Shown: positions 1-7,580 of the stretch, piece after piece | Layout of the letters: every line of letters begins with the position of its first letter | Position numbering within the stretch: position 1 is the first letter of the stretch | Origin: an uncultured Chryseobacterium sp. | GTDB lineage: Bacteria > Bacteroidota > Bacteroidia > Flavobacteriales > Weeksellaceae | Length of the DNA: 64,000 bases | Assembly (NCBI GenBank): GCA_913777465.1 | Contig: CAJYRQ010000058.1 | Coordinates: forward strand, 1 to 64,000 | Reading direction: 5' to 3' | Position numbers and translations under genes: made by a program | The notes under the pieces: model-generated | The model's database searches: none | Seen by the model: only the letters and a program-made list of their open reading frames with translations | Told to the model about the DNA's origin: nothing

Positions 1-38
1 TCAAGGAACAGCTTATCGTCGAACTTTACTCTAAATAA
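1..38 (+). CDS. rpsD: 30S ribosomal protein S4, C-terminal end (partial)
   Basis: The first 38 bases read in one frame as KEQLIVELYSK followed by TAA, which matches the conserved carboxyl end of ribosomal protein S4. S4 is a primary 16S rRNA-binding protein of the small subunit. The gene is cut by the window edge. Its position just before rpoA and rplQ is the usual bacterial alpha-operon order and supports the call; only 11 residues are visible. Confidence 0.75.
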   Translation, partial: KEQLIVELYSK

Positions 39-71
39 TTTTTTAATCAAATTTTTGCTCAACCCAATAAT

Positions 72-1067
72 ATGGCAATTTTACAATTCATAAAACCCGA
101 TAAAGTAATTTTACTTAACTCTGATGATTTTAGAGGTCAGTTTGAATTCAGACCACTAGAACCAGGTTTCGGGCTTACAATCGGTAATGCTTTGAGAAGA
201 GTGTTGCTTTCTTCTCTGGAAGGATACGCTATTTCATCTATCAAAATAGAAGGTGTAGAGCACGAATTTTCAACTATTCCGGGAGTAATCGAAGATGTTA
301 CCGAAATTATTCTTAACCTGAAGCAGGTAAGATTAAAAGCTACGGCAGAAAACCAGACGAACGAGCAGGTTGTTGCCAAAGTATCGGGTCAGACGATTAT
401 TACTGCCGGAGATTTAGGAAAATCGATCAACGGATTTGAGGTATTGAACCCGGATTTAGTGATTTGTAACCTAAACAATGATGTAACTTTCGAAATTACT
501 TTCAATATAGAAAAAGGAAGAGGGTATGTACCTTCTGAACAAAATAAGTCAAACAATGCACCCGTAGGTACTATTGCCATCGACTCTATTTTCACGCCAA
601 TCAAGAAAGTACAGTATAGCATTGAAAATTATCGTGTAGAGCAAAAAACAGACTACGAAAAACTTATATTAGATATCGAAACTGACGGATCTATCAGTCC
701 TCAGAACGCTTTAACGGAAGCTTCCAAGATATTAATTTATCATTTCATGCTGTTCTCCGATGAGAGAATCACCCTTGAAACGGAAGCTGTAAAAGCATCG
801 ATCCAATATGATGAAGAAACCCTTCACACAAGACAACTCCTTAAGTCTAAATTAGCAGACATGGATCTTTCCGTAAGAGCCCTGAACTGTCTGAAAGCGG
901 CTGAAGTGGAAACTCTCGGAGAACTGGTTTCTTACAGTAAGTCTGATTTGATGAAATTCAGAAATTTTGGTAAAAAATCTTTGACAGAACTAGAAGAATT
1001 AGTGCATTCAAAAGGTCTTAACTTCGGTTTTGACGTTGCAAAATATAAATTAGACGCTGATAATTAA
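72..1067 (+). CDS. rpoA: DNA-directed RNA polymerase subunit alpha
   Basis: The 331-residue product is the RNA polymerase alpha subunit, which dimerises to nucleate the core enzyme and contacts UP elements and activators. The amino-terminal assembly domain (about 1-230) carries the family block around [18 protein letters not shown] linker leads to the carboxyl-terminal domain (about 250-325) with the helix-hairpin-helix segment [16 protein letters not shown] and the ending [19 protein letters not shown]. Length is typical. It starts 33 nt after rpsD and ends 6 nt before rplQ, so it is co-transcribed with them. Confidence 0.98.
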   Translation: MAILQFIKPDKVILLNSDDFRGQFEFRPLEPGFGLTIGNALRRVLLSSLEGYAISSIKIEGVEHEFSTIPGVIEDVTEIILNLKQVRLKATAENQTNEQVVAKVSGQTIITAGDLGKSINGFEVLNPDLVICNLNNDVTFEITFNIEKGRGYVPSEQNKSNNAPVGTIAIDSIFTPIKKVQYSIENYRVEQKTDYEKLILDIETDGSISPQNALTEASKILIYHFMLFSDERITLETEAVKASIQYDEETLHTRQLLKSKLADMDLSVRALNCLKAAEVETLGELVSYSKSDLMKFRNFGKKSLTELEELVHSKGLNFGFDVAKYKLDADN

Positions 1068-1073
1068 TTAATA

Positions 1074-1601
1074 ATGAGACACGGTAAAAAATTCAATCAC
1101 TTAGGAAGAACGGCTTCTCACAGAAGTGCTTTACTTTCTAATATGGCTTGTTCTCTAATTGAGCATAAAAGAATCAACACTACTGTAGCTAAAGCTAAGG
1201 CTTTAAGAGTATACGTTGAGCCTCTATTAACAAAAGCAAAAGAAGATACTACACACAACAGAAGAATTGTTTTTTCATATCTTCAAAATAAAGAAGCCGT
1301 TGCTGAATTGTTCAGAACGGTAGCTCCGAAAATCGCTGAGAGAAACGGTGGTTATACAAGAATCATCAAAACAGGATTCAGACCAGGTGATGCTGCTGAT
1401 ACTGCTCTTATCGAACTGGTAGACTTCAATGAGCTTTACAACCCGAACGCGGAAGAGAAAAAGACGACAAGAAGAAGCAGAAGATCTGCAACAGCTAAGA
1501 AAGAAGCTGTAGTAGCTGATGCTCCTGTAGTAGAAGAAAAAGCTGCTGAGCCAACGGCTGAAGCTGCTGCTGATACCACAGAAGAAAAAACTGAAGAATA
1601 A
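1074..1601 (+). CDS. rplQ: 50S ribosomal protein L17 with long acidic/basic tail
   Basis: The first ~120 residues are ribosomal protein L17 of the large subunit: the start [17 protein letters not shown] and the block [13 protein letters not shown] are family hallmarks. From about residue 120 the protein continues as a ~50-residue low-complexity tail, first basic ([13 protein letters not shown]) then Ala/Glu-rich. Typical L17 in proteobacteria ends near residue 127, so the tail is an extension, as seen in other Bacteroidota. It is the last gene of the operon and is followed by a strong terminator. Confidence 0.96.
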   Translation: MRHGKKFNHLGRTASHRSALLSNMACSLIEHKRINTTVAKAKALRVYVEPLLTKAKEDTTHNRRIVFSYLQNKEAVAELFRTVAPKIAERNGGYTRIIKTGFRPGDAADTALIELVDFNELYNPNAEEKKTTRRSRRSATAKKEAVVADAPVVEEKAAEPTAEAAADTTEEKTEE

Positions 1602-1621
1602 TATTCATCAGATATAAAAGA

Positions 1622-1651
1622 AAAACCGTTCAGATTCTGAACGGTTTTTTT
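1622..1651 (+). terminator. Rho-independent terminator after rplQ
   Basis: The stem AACCGTTCAG / CTGAACGGTT with a 3-nt loop is followed by a run of T. It lies 20 nt past the rplQ stop and ends just before the converging gene at 1657, so it can also serve that gene. Confidence 0.9.
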
Positions 1652-1656
1652 ATGCT

Positions 1657-2091
1657 TTAGATCTTTGTCTTTTTAAGTTCGATAATATTGTTGCCCTGGA
1701 TCAGATGAATGCTGTCCTGCGTTACCTTAGCCGTCATATCATCTTTCGTATAGGTAGTTTCGTTTCCGCTGGTTCCCGTTTTCTTCAGAATAAACGTTTT
1801 ATTGTTGTTTCTTATTGAGAGGGTGCTTTCTTTTGGTGTGGTTTCAAAGACTACTTTCACCAGGGTTCCGTCCGTTGCTTTATAGATGTTGCTGGTTTTT
1901 TCCGTCTTCTGTCCATTAACTTCCGTCATAGAAGATGATGTACTTACCGAATCTATTTTACCGTTATTATCTACCACTGAGGTTTCGGAACTTTCCGATT
2001 TGATGACTTCTTTATTGCCGCCTTCACTTTTCTTGCAGCCGACCAGAGAGAGAAAAGCCGCTGAAACTGCGGTTAAAATTACCTTTTTCAT
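1657..2091 (-). CDS. Small lipoprotein of unknown function
   Basis: The start is placed at 2091 because MKKVILTAVSAAFLSLVGCKK is a complete lipoprotein signal peptide with lipobox LVGC; the 26 codons upstream in frame look non-coding. The mature 125-residue protein has a Ser/Thr/Glu-rich linker followed by a region with two repeated patterns (VKVVFETTP..., TAKVTQDSIHLIQG) that suggest a small beta-rich domain. Function is not recognised. It converges on rplQ and shares the intervening terminator. It probably sits in a periplasm-facing membrane leaflet. Confidence 0.8.
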   Translation of the reverse strand: MKKVILTAVSAAFLSLVGCKKSEGGNKEVIKSESSETSVVDNNGKIDSVSTSSSMTEVNGQKTEKTSNIYKATDGTLVKVVFETTPKESTLSIRNNNKTFILKKTGTSGNETTYTKDDMTAKVTQDSIHLIQGNNIIELKKTKI

Positions 2092-2205
2092 GACGTTAAT
2101 TTTTTTAATATGCTGATTGTTAAATATCTTTTGGTATAAAAGAAATTTTCCTAAATTTAAGCAAAACAAAAACTAAACCAACCATTATGAATTCAAACCT
2201 TCTGA

Positions 2206-2225
2206 AATTACACAAACGGGTAATT
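2206..2225 (+). promoter_or_regulatory. Palindromic operator copy 1 (AATTAC-N8-GTAATT)
   Basis: A perfect 6-bp dyad AATTAC / GTAATT separated by 8 nt. A second copy in opposite orientation lies at 5552-5571, and 16 bases (ACCCGTTTGTGTAATT in one sense) are identical between the two. Exactly 21 nt after each palindrome comes a promoter-like box, GAAATTTA here (2247-2254) and GAACTTTG at the other copy, resembling the Bacteroidota -7 element TAnnTTTG. The position, about 45 nt before the likely start of transcription, suits an activator such as the LuxR-type regulator encoded at 2579. Binding is inferred. Confidence 0.6.
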
Positions 2226-2314
2226 GCCCCGATCCTTTAAGATTCTGAAATTTACCGTAATAAATCAGGGAAGCCGAAAACTATACAGAGTAGGCCAATT
2301 TAAAACTTATTACT

Positions 2315-2503
2315 ATGTTCACAGAATCAGACATCAAAAATGTATCATTGGAAAAACAACCGGAGAGTGTAGATTTCTGCGCTTCCTGGACGGCAGCAAA
2401 GGCAGGACTCGAGCTTTTAAGGGAGATTATTAAAAATCCTGTTCTGAAAGGCCTGATTGGAACGGTCATCAGTCTGGGGGACGGGATTTGTCATTCTAAG
2501 TAA
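2315..2503 (+). CDS. Candidate 62-residue small peptide gene
   Basis: An ATG-to-TAA frame of 62 codons directly downstream of operator copy 1 and its promoter-like box. Base and codon use fit the flanking regulator gene. The product MFTESDIKNVSLEKQPESV... has an acidic amino half, one Trp, and a hydrophobic carboxyl half (LKGLIGTVISLGDGICHSK) with two Cys. There is no Gly-Gly leader or signal peptide, and no family is recognised. An overlapping frame from 2224 is considered a shadow. It could be an unprocessed peptide, a signal for the adjacent two-component system, or a chance ORF. Confidence 0.42.
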   Translation: MFTESDIKNVSLEKQPESVDFCASWTAAKAGLELLREIIKNPVLKGLIGTVISLGDGICHSK

Positions 2504-2578
2504 TACATTGGAAAATCTTTTCAAAGCTTCAGGTAAAACCAGAATTCTGCAATCAATATTCCACCAAACCCTGCCCGG

Positions 2579-3211
2579 ATGAAAATAACCATAGCCATCG
2601 TAGAGGACGAGAAAAACTACAACAACGCCTTAAAGAAAGTGATCGATTACCAGGATGACATGAAAGTAGTTGCCCAGTTTTTCGATGGACGCGAGGCTCT
2701 ACAGCAACTCGCTGATCTTTTTCCGGATGTGGTGATGATGGATATTCAGCTTCAGGATATGCTGGGCATCGAAATCATCGAAAAACTGAAACAGCAGATG
2801 CCGTCCACTCAGTTTATCATGTGTACGAGTTTTGAAGATGACGACAAGATCTTCAATTCACTGAAAGCCGGAGCCATAGGATATCTGGTAAAGGGCGAAA
2901 GCATGGATAAGATTCTGGCCTCCATCCGAGATGCCTACAATGGCGGTGCCCCGATGAGTTTTTCCATCGCAAGGAAAGTCCTCAGCCATTTTGAACGTAA
3001 ACTTCCCGAAATACAGGGGTTCAACGACCTCACGGACCGGGAAAAGGAAGTCCTGGAGCTACTCTCCCGGGGATTATTGTACAAAGAAATCGCCGACAGA
3101 AAATTCATCAGCATCGATACCGTGAAAAAACACGTCGGCAACATCTACCGGAAACTCCACGTCAACAACAAAGTGGAGGCTATTAATAAATTTAACCATT
3201 TTAAAAAATAA
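2579..3211 (+). CDS. LuxR/NarL-family response regulator
   Basis: The 210-residue protein has an amino-terminal receiver domain (about 1-125) with the acidic pair E9/D10, the phospho-acceptor D55 in VVMMDIQ, the T/S switch region MCTSFED and the conserved Lys in GYLVKGES. A carboxyl-terminal LuxR-type helix-turn-helix (about 148-205) carries LTDREKEVLELLSRGLLYKEIAD and TVKKHVGNIYRKL. It is a cytoplasmic transcription factor switched by phosphorylation. The likely partner is the histidine kinase at 4703, separated from it by two low-GC genes. The palindromes at 2206 and 5552 are its probable targets. Confidence 0.93.
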   Translation: MKITIAIVEDEKNYNNALKKVIDYQDDMKVVAQFFDGREALQQLADLFPDVVMMDIQLQDMLGIEIIEKLKQQMPSTQFIMCTSFEDDDKIFNSLKAGAIGYLVKGESMDKILASIRDAYNGGAPMSFSIARKVLSHFERKLPEIQGFNDLTDREKEVLELLSRGLLYKEIADRKFISIDTVKKHVGNIYRKLHVNNKVEAINKFNHFKK

Positions 3212-3217
3212 GAAATT

Positions 3218-4114
3218 ATGGAACAAAACGAAGAATTAGAAGAAATATTAGGAAAGATCTATCAGTTTGTTGAGTATAAAAAGCTTAAAAATGACGACTT
3301 ATTTAAAATAAAAGAATTTTGCGATAAAATGATAGAACGCTCGAGTTTTATTGATAAATCAGAAAAATTTGAATTCAAAGATTTTAAAATTCAAAGGCAA
3401 GAGGAAATAAGTGCTGATTATATCATTAAAGTTTTAAAAACTAAAGCATGTCCAGATAATAGTATGTCAGGAACAGGTGAAGTTCCGTCGGGAATTATTG
3501 CTAATTGGAGGGAAAGATATGATGAAATAGATGGTGTAAATGAGAAATATAATCGTTCAATTAAAATAACAAAAGAAGTTGCCCAAGATATTTTTAAAGA
3601 TACTTCTTTATTAAAAATAAAAATTTATCTGGGAGAAGATGACAATGGATTAGTTTTTTTAACTAAAAATGAAAGTGAAAATAATTATTTTATCATAAGT
3701 AATACTTCTAAAAAATGGTCTTTAAAAAAACAAGAATTTGATGACCTAAGAACAGCATACGAATTAGGGCTTAAATCTTATCTGGATAAATATATCAGAT
3801 CTGAAACAGGTAATCAGGTAGCAAATAATACCAGAAGATTTATTTTAGGAAGAAAAATATATGAGAAACTTATTGCAGTAAGTGAACAAACTTCAAATTC
3901 TGCAATTGTTTTTTATCCAGTAATTTATTTACTTGATGATTATGTTCAATACGAAAATGATGCAAATGAATGTGTAAAAGTTCAACATATTCATAGATTA
4001 ACATTTTTGATGGTAACAGAATACTATACAGCACTTGGACGATATCCTTTTTTAACTGAAGGTGTTTATGACAGAAATGGACTTTGTCCTCCACCGGATG
4101 GTTCAAATTGTTAA
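3218..4114 (+). CDS. Unrecognised soluble protein in low-GC cassette
   Basis: Starts 6 nt after the response regulator stop. The 298-residue product is not recognised. The amino third is charged and helical (ILGKIYQFVEYKKLKNDD, then KIKEFCDKMIERS); the middle contains alternating beta-like stretches; the carboxyl end has LTFLMVTEYYTALGRYPF and finishes in an unusual Pro/Cys tail, GLCPPPDGSNC. No signal peptide or TM segment is evident. The gene is much more AT-rich than the regulator before it and the kinase core after it, which suggests separate acquisition. Its place between regulator and kinase implies a role in signalling. Confidence 0.75.
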   Translation: MEQNEELEEILGKIYQFVEYKKLKNDDLFKIKEFCDKMIERSSFIDKSEKFEFKDFKIQRQEEISADYIIKVLKTKACPDNSMSGTGEVPSGIIANWRERYDEIDGVNEKYNRSIKITKEVAQDIFKDTSLLKIKIYLGEDDNGLVFLTKNESENNYFIISNTSKKWSLKKQEFDDLRTAYELGLKSYLDKYIRSETGNQVANNTRRFILGRKIYEKLIAVSEQTSNSAIVFYPVIYLLDDYVQYENDANECVKVQHIHRLTFLMVTEYYTALGRYPFLTEGVYDRNGLCPPPDGSNC

Positions 4115-4115
4115 T

Positions 4116-4715
4116 ATGAGTATTTTAGATATTATATATTATTGTATAATGTCATTTAATCTAATTGTTTCCATAGTCCTTAAAAGGCTATGGAAACAGT
4201 ATTTTTGGTTGTACTTTGCAGTTACCATTTTTATTGAAGGTTTAGTTAGTTGTAAAATACCTTTTATAACAATGAGGGTATATAATTTTTTAGATATATT
4301 CTGTATTGTTTATTTTGGATGGTTATATGGAAGAGAATTAAGAGACTGGAAATTAATTAAAGTATTTGCTTTATTTTTTGTTTTGAGCGGAATAATATTT
4401 ATATTTTTTTCAAATACAAATTATTCAACAGTGACAGGTTTTTTATATTCTATTTTCTTAATTTTTATCTCATTATTATGGTGTTATAGAAAAGTTTCTG
4501 AGAAGGAAAGCAAAGATAACATCATCAATTTGGCATTTTTTTGGATAAGCAGTGCATTACTTATTTGGGCTGTTTTCTATATTTTCAGAATGTTTCCAAT
4601 GTATTTATTTGTTAAATCCGATTTAGTGTTTTCCTATTTTATTAAAACACTGTTTCAAATTATTACAATACTTTCTTACATACTTTTTCTTAAAGGATTA
4701 CTATGCAAAAAATAA
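4116..4715 (+). CDS. Multi-pass membrane protein next to histidine kinase
   Basis: The start at 4116 is chosen because it follows the upstream TAA by 1 nt (TAATATG); an earlier in-frame ATG at 4062 would overlap the previous gene. The ~199-residue protein is almost all membrane: about six hydrophobic segments, for example IIYYCIMSFNLIVSIVL, LIKVFALFFVLSGIIFIFF and LFQIITILSYILFLKGLL, with short charged loops. No enzymatic motif is seen. It overlaps the kinase start by 13 nt, so translation is likely coupled. It may be the sensory membrane module of the kinase, which itself has only one TM. Very AT-rich, like 3218-4114. Confidence 0.75.
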   Translation: MSILDIIYYCIMSFNLIVSIVLKRLWKQYFWLYFAVTIFIEGLVSCKIPFITMRVYNFLDIFCIVYFGWLYGRELRDWKLIKVFALFFVLSGIIFIFFSNTNYSTVTGFLYSIFLIFISLLWCYRKVSEKESKDNIINLAFFWISSALLIWAVFYIFRMFPMYLFVKSDLVFSYFIKTLFQIITILSYILFLKGLLCKK

Positions 4716-5494
4716 GCGAATTACCATTTGAAATAAAATTCATATATGTAACTGCAATAACATTGTTGATAATTCTTGCGGTTTTTATTGTTTTTGTTGT
4801 TTTAATGTATAATAGAAAACAAATTCTTTACTTACAGGAAAAGCAGTTGAATTCCGAGCACCAAAACCAGCTCCTCCAGAAAGAACTCGAAAAACAGAAG
4901 CTGATCGAAAAAGAGCGCGAGCGAATTTCCCATGATATGCACGATGATCTCGGCGCCGGCATCTCCGCCCTGAAACTTCAGGCGGAATTTTTAAAACAAA
5001 GAGCCGAGGACGAAGCCTTGAAAAGTGACATTGACGAACTCCTGAAAACTTCCGAAGATATGAACCTTTCCATGCGGGAAATGCTCTGGAGCCTGAATTC
5101 CGGGAACGACACCTTGGGAAGCTTTATCGACTATGCCCAATCCTACGCCCTGAACTTCCTCAAAAAAACAACCATTGTCCTTCATATCGAAGACGAAAAT
5201 GTGATCGCAGAAACACCCATCACAACAGAACAGCGGCGCAACCTTTTCCTCTGCCTGAAAGAGGCTCTTAACAATGCCTATAAGCACAGCCGGTCCGACA
5301 AACTCATCCTTTCTTTTATCCAGCACGAAAAAGAATTCATGATGAAAATCTCGGATAACGGAATCGGAATTGATCCCCAGAAACCTGAAGGCAACGGCTT
5401 ACGCAACATGAAACGCCGGATGCAGGAACAGAACGGGCATTGTGAAGTCACCACGGCAAACGGGACACACTTATTTTTCAAAATAAAACTATAG
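4703..5494 (+). CDS. Sensor histidine kinase, HisKA_3 / LiaS-NarX type
   Basis: The 263-residue protein has one TM helix (about 11-35), a coiled-coil linker (about 40-74), a HisKA_3 dimerisation/phospho-acceptor segment RISHDMHDDLGAGISALK with H80 as the likely phosphorylated His, and a HATPase domain with N box NNAYKHSRSDK, G1 box ISDNGIGID and G2 box GNGLRNMKRRM. It phosphorylates a NarL-type regulator, most likely the one at 2579. It has almost no extracellular loop, so sensing must be intramembrane or through the neighbouring membrane protein. Base composition shifts sharply near codon 45: the TM part is AT-rich like the two genes before it, the catalytic part is not. Confidence 0.93.
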   Translation: MQKISELPFEIKFIYVTAITLLIILAVFIVFVVLMYNRKQILYLQEKQLNSEHQNQLLQKELEKQKLIEKERERISHDMHDDLGAGISALKLQAEFLKQRAEDEALKSDIDELLKTSEDMNLSMREMLWSLNSGNDTLGSFIDYAQSYALNFLKKTTIVLHIEDENVIAETPITTEQRRNLFLCLKEALNNAYKHSRSDKLILSFIQHEKEFMMKISDNGIGIDPQKPEGNGLRNMKRRMQEQNGHCEVTTANGTHLFFKIKL

Positions 5495-5514
5495 GAAATT
5501 TATAGATAATTAGA

Positions 5515-5546
5515 AACAGCATCATTTTTAAGGTGCTGTTTTTTTG
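5515..5546 (+). terminator. Terminator after the histidine kinase gene
   Basis: Stem AACAGCA / TGCTGTT with an A-T-rich loop followed by seven T, 20 nt past the kinase stop. It separates the regulator-kinase operon from the operator-driven operon that follows. Confidence 0.8.
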
Positions 5547-5551
5547 TTATA

Positions 5552-5571
5552 AATCACCCGTTTGTGTAATT
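5552..5571 (+). promoter_or_regulatory. Palindromic operator copy 2, before the pYEATS operon
   Basis: The sequence AATCAC-N8-GTAATT is the reverse-oriented copy of the palindrome at 2206-2225, with one mismatch in the outer arm. The promoter-like box GAACTTTG lies at 5593-5600, the same 21-nt distance as in copy 1, and the first start codon of the operon is at 5627. It is the probable site through which the two-component system controls the 69-aa / lipoprotein / pYEATS genes. Confidence 0.6.
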
Positions 5572-5626
5572 GACCGGGGTTGGTTTTTGTGGGAACTTTG
5601 AAACATAAACTTTAAATTTTATTAGT

Positions 5627-5836
5627 ATGAAAAAAACAATTATTCATTATTCCCTAAGCTGGAATTTAGATAGCGATAAGGGTGAGATTATCTTACAATA
5701 CAGAGATGGAAATGAAAATGTGGAAAAAAAGATTACGGAATTAGATGCTCTTGTATTTAATGCACTGGGTACGGTCCTGACCAATGGAAAGGCTTTGTTT
5801 GATACAGCAGATAATACAATTTTAAACATAGCATAG
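5627..5836 (+). CDS. 69-residue protein, first gene of pYEATS operon
   Basis: A short intact gene with a typical flavobacterial leader (AT-rich, TTTTATTAGT before ATG). The product begins MKKTIIHYSLSWNLDSDKGEI and looks like a small beta-rich domain (IIHYSLSWNL, GEIILQYRDG, then a helix ALVFNALGTVL). No signal peptide, TM or known motif is seen. Only 5 nt separate its stop from the lipoprotein gene, and operator copy 2 lies just upstream, so it is the leading gene of a co-regulated trio. Function unknown; it may be a partner or sensor of the downstream membrane proteins. Confidence 0.75.
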   Translation: MKKTIIHYSLSWNLDSDKGEIILQYRDGNENVEKKITELDALVFNALGTVLTNGKALFDTADNTILNIA

Positions 5837-5841
5837 GCAAA

Positions 5842-6435
5842 ATGAAACAGTTATTATACACATTAGGAATCATTACCGTATTTAATTCATGCGCGTCTCA
5901 ACATAATATGACATTCAATGAACTGAAAAGTATGAATTCTAATTATCAAATATCGTATGATGCAATGAGGCGGGGGTCAATGATAAGCATTAATGAAAAA
6001 GGAAGAATCGATAAAGTATTATCTGAAGTTCAGCCTGATGCGGCAATTGCAACCACGAGAGAAGTAACGACCAAATTAATGGCTAAATTAAAGTCAGGGG
6101 ATAGTGTATCCGGAGAGAATATCACAAAGATTACCGAGACGCTATCAAAGCTTGGTGAAAGGACAGCTCCGGTGAATATGCTCAGAGATGCACTGTATAG
6201 AATGGAAGAGCACTGTGTTAACTTTCCGGATCATTGTCATAAAGAATTATACTGGAAAAGTTTTGACAGTGTCGTGACTTCGGTGACCCGCCTGCAGCAA
6301 CAGATCTCCGAAACAGCACGGAATGAAGCTGAAAAAGCAAAGCAGGAAAAGGCAACGATAGATAAACTTAGCGACCTTACTCAAAATGAAAAAAAAGATT
6401 TTAAGGAATTATTAAAACTTTTGGATAAAAAGTAA
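5842..6435 (+). CDS. Lipoprotein with C-terminal coiled coil, pYEATS partner
   Basis: MKQLLYTLGIITVFNSCAS is a lipoprotein signal with acylated Cys at position 17. The mature part is helical: a region rich in K/T/S (TTKLMAKLKSGDSV), a Cys-containing loop (MEEHCVNFPDHCHKEL), and a carboxyl coiled coil (about 145-197, with QQQISETARNEAEKAKQEK). It is tethered to a membrane and could form rods or oligomers. No family is recognised. It sits 11 nt before the pYEATS-domain gene, and both carry long coiled coils, so a direct interaction is a reasonable guess. Confidence 0.78.
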   Translation: MKQLLYTLGIITVFNSCASQHNMTFNELKSMNSNYQISYDAMRRGSMISINEKGRIDKVLSEVQPDAAIATTREVTTKLMAKLKSGDSVSGENITKITETLSKLGERTAPVNMLRDALYRMEEHCVNFPDHCHKELYWKSFDSVVTSVTRLQQQISETARNEAEKAKQEKATIDKLSDLTQNEKKDFKELLKLLDKK

Positions 6436-6446
6436 AACGAACAAAT

Positions 6447-7520
6447 ATGCAAGTATCTTACATTTTGTTAATAATGCTCTCAACGGGAATTTTAGGAGGC
6501 ACTGTCAATTATTTTTCTGATTCCAATAAAGATGTAGAGAATCAGGCCAAAAAACTTCGTAACTGGTTGGTGTGCATTTTTCTTGGTATTGCGGCAACGA
6601 TTATTGTGCCTTTGTTTTTAAAACTGGCAGATAGCCAACTGGTGGTAAATATTGAAAATGATATTTTTGCTCATGATGAAAACAATCCTAAAAAACAAAC
6701 AGAAGGAACCGTCTATCAAACACCCGCAGCTAAAACCAGACCAAGCACCCAGACAGGTACAGGTTCTGATACATACGGAACTCCTGGCCAGGGTTTTCAG
6801 ACGTCAGATGATAAATCTGTTGCATCGGATTATCTTTTATGGGCAGCCTATTGTTTATTAGCCGCGGCGGCTGGAATGAGATTTATCGATTTGCTGGTAA
6901 ATAAACTGCTTACGCAAGCTCAGGTCATAGAACTTCAAAAGAATGTAGAAAAGAAAAAAGAGGAAAATAAAGAACTGGCAAAGGAAAAAGAGACACTGGC
7001 GGGAAAGGTAGAAAAAATTGCAAAGACTGAAGAAAAAAGGATAAAAAATTATGAACTTAGTGAACAGAATTTGATTAAACAGCTGAACAACAGTTCTTCA
7101 GAAATTGAGAAAGCTGATGTGCAGGCGGCCTTTAATGAAGAAAAATTACCGGATCTGCCGCCTGTTAAATTTACGGATGACCCGCAAAAAGGAAGATTTG
7201 GAGGGCAAAGCAGCTCCAATGGAAAAACGCTTAGTGTAAGTTATAAAAAATATATTCTACCGGGCTTTTTAAAACTTACGATTAGGATGAGTACAGATCA
7301 TGAAAATAATCTTTTAAAGGGAAATGTATATCTTTTTTTACATGATTCATTTGCAGATTCTGTGGTTGTTTACGATGCTGAAGGAAAGAAAGAGGTTATA
7401 CATGAAGTAATATCTTATGGAGCATTCACAATCGGAGCAGTTACCGATAAAGGAAAGACAATGCTGGAACTTGATATTGCCGAACAAAAAGATTTTCCTG
7501 AAGATTTTAGAAACAGATAA
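6447..7520 (+). CDS. Three-TM, coiled-coil protein with C-terminal pYEATS domain
   Basis: The 357-residue protein has TM segments at about 2-22, 41-60 and 128-150. A Pro/Thr/Gly-rich loop (about 78-122) lies between TM2 and TM3, a Lys/Glu coiled coil spans about 158-225, and about 250-357 forms a beta-sandwich domain. The last domain carries VYLFLHDSFADSVVVYD and then YGAFTIGAVTDKGKTMLELD ending P-DFRNR. That pattern is the signature I know for prokaryotic YEATS (pYEATS) domains, which occur with three-TM helices in bacterial conflict and signalling systems. It is the last gene of an operator-driven operon. The exact biochemical role is unknown; the domain may bind a modified protein or a membrane ligand. 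Confidence 0.8.
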   Translation: MQVSYILLIMLSTGILGGTVNYFSDSNKDVENQAKKLRNWLVCIFLGIAATIIVPLFLKLADSQLVVNIENDIFAHDENNPKKQTEGTVYQTPAAKTRPSTQTGTGSDTYGTPGQGFQTSDDKSVASDYLLWAAYCLLAAAAGMRFIDLLVNKLLTQAQVIELQKNVEKKKEENKELAKEKETLAGKVEKIAKTEEKRIKNYELSEQNLIKQLNNSSSEIEKADVQAAFNEEKLPDLPPVKFTDDPQKGRFGGQSSSNGKTLSVSYKKYILPGFLKLTIRMSTDHENNLLKGNVYLFLHDSFADSVVVYDAEGKKEVIHEVISYGAFTIGAVTDKGKTMLELDIAEQKDFPEDFRNR

Positions 7521-7540
7521 GATCTATAAATTAACGAACC

Positions 7541-7580
7541 GATTCTCCAATATTTCAAATATTTGGAGAATTTTTATTTT
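7541..7580 (+). terminator. Terminator after the pYEATS operon
   Basis: Long stem ATTCTCCAA(TATTT) / (AAATA)TTTGGAGAAT followed by a T-rich stretch, about 20 nt after the stop at 7520. Confidence 0.85.

Noticed and set aside
2224..2433. 69-codon frame overlapping the 62-codon peptide frame
   Set aside because: Begins at a non-ATG codon inside the predicted promoter; product is Arg/Lys-rich and unlike a protein; the other frame fits leader position better.
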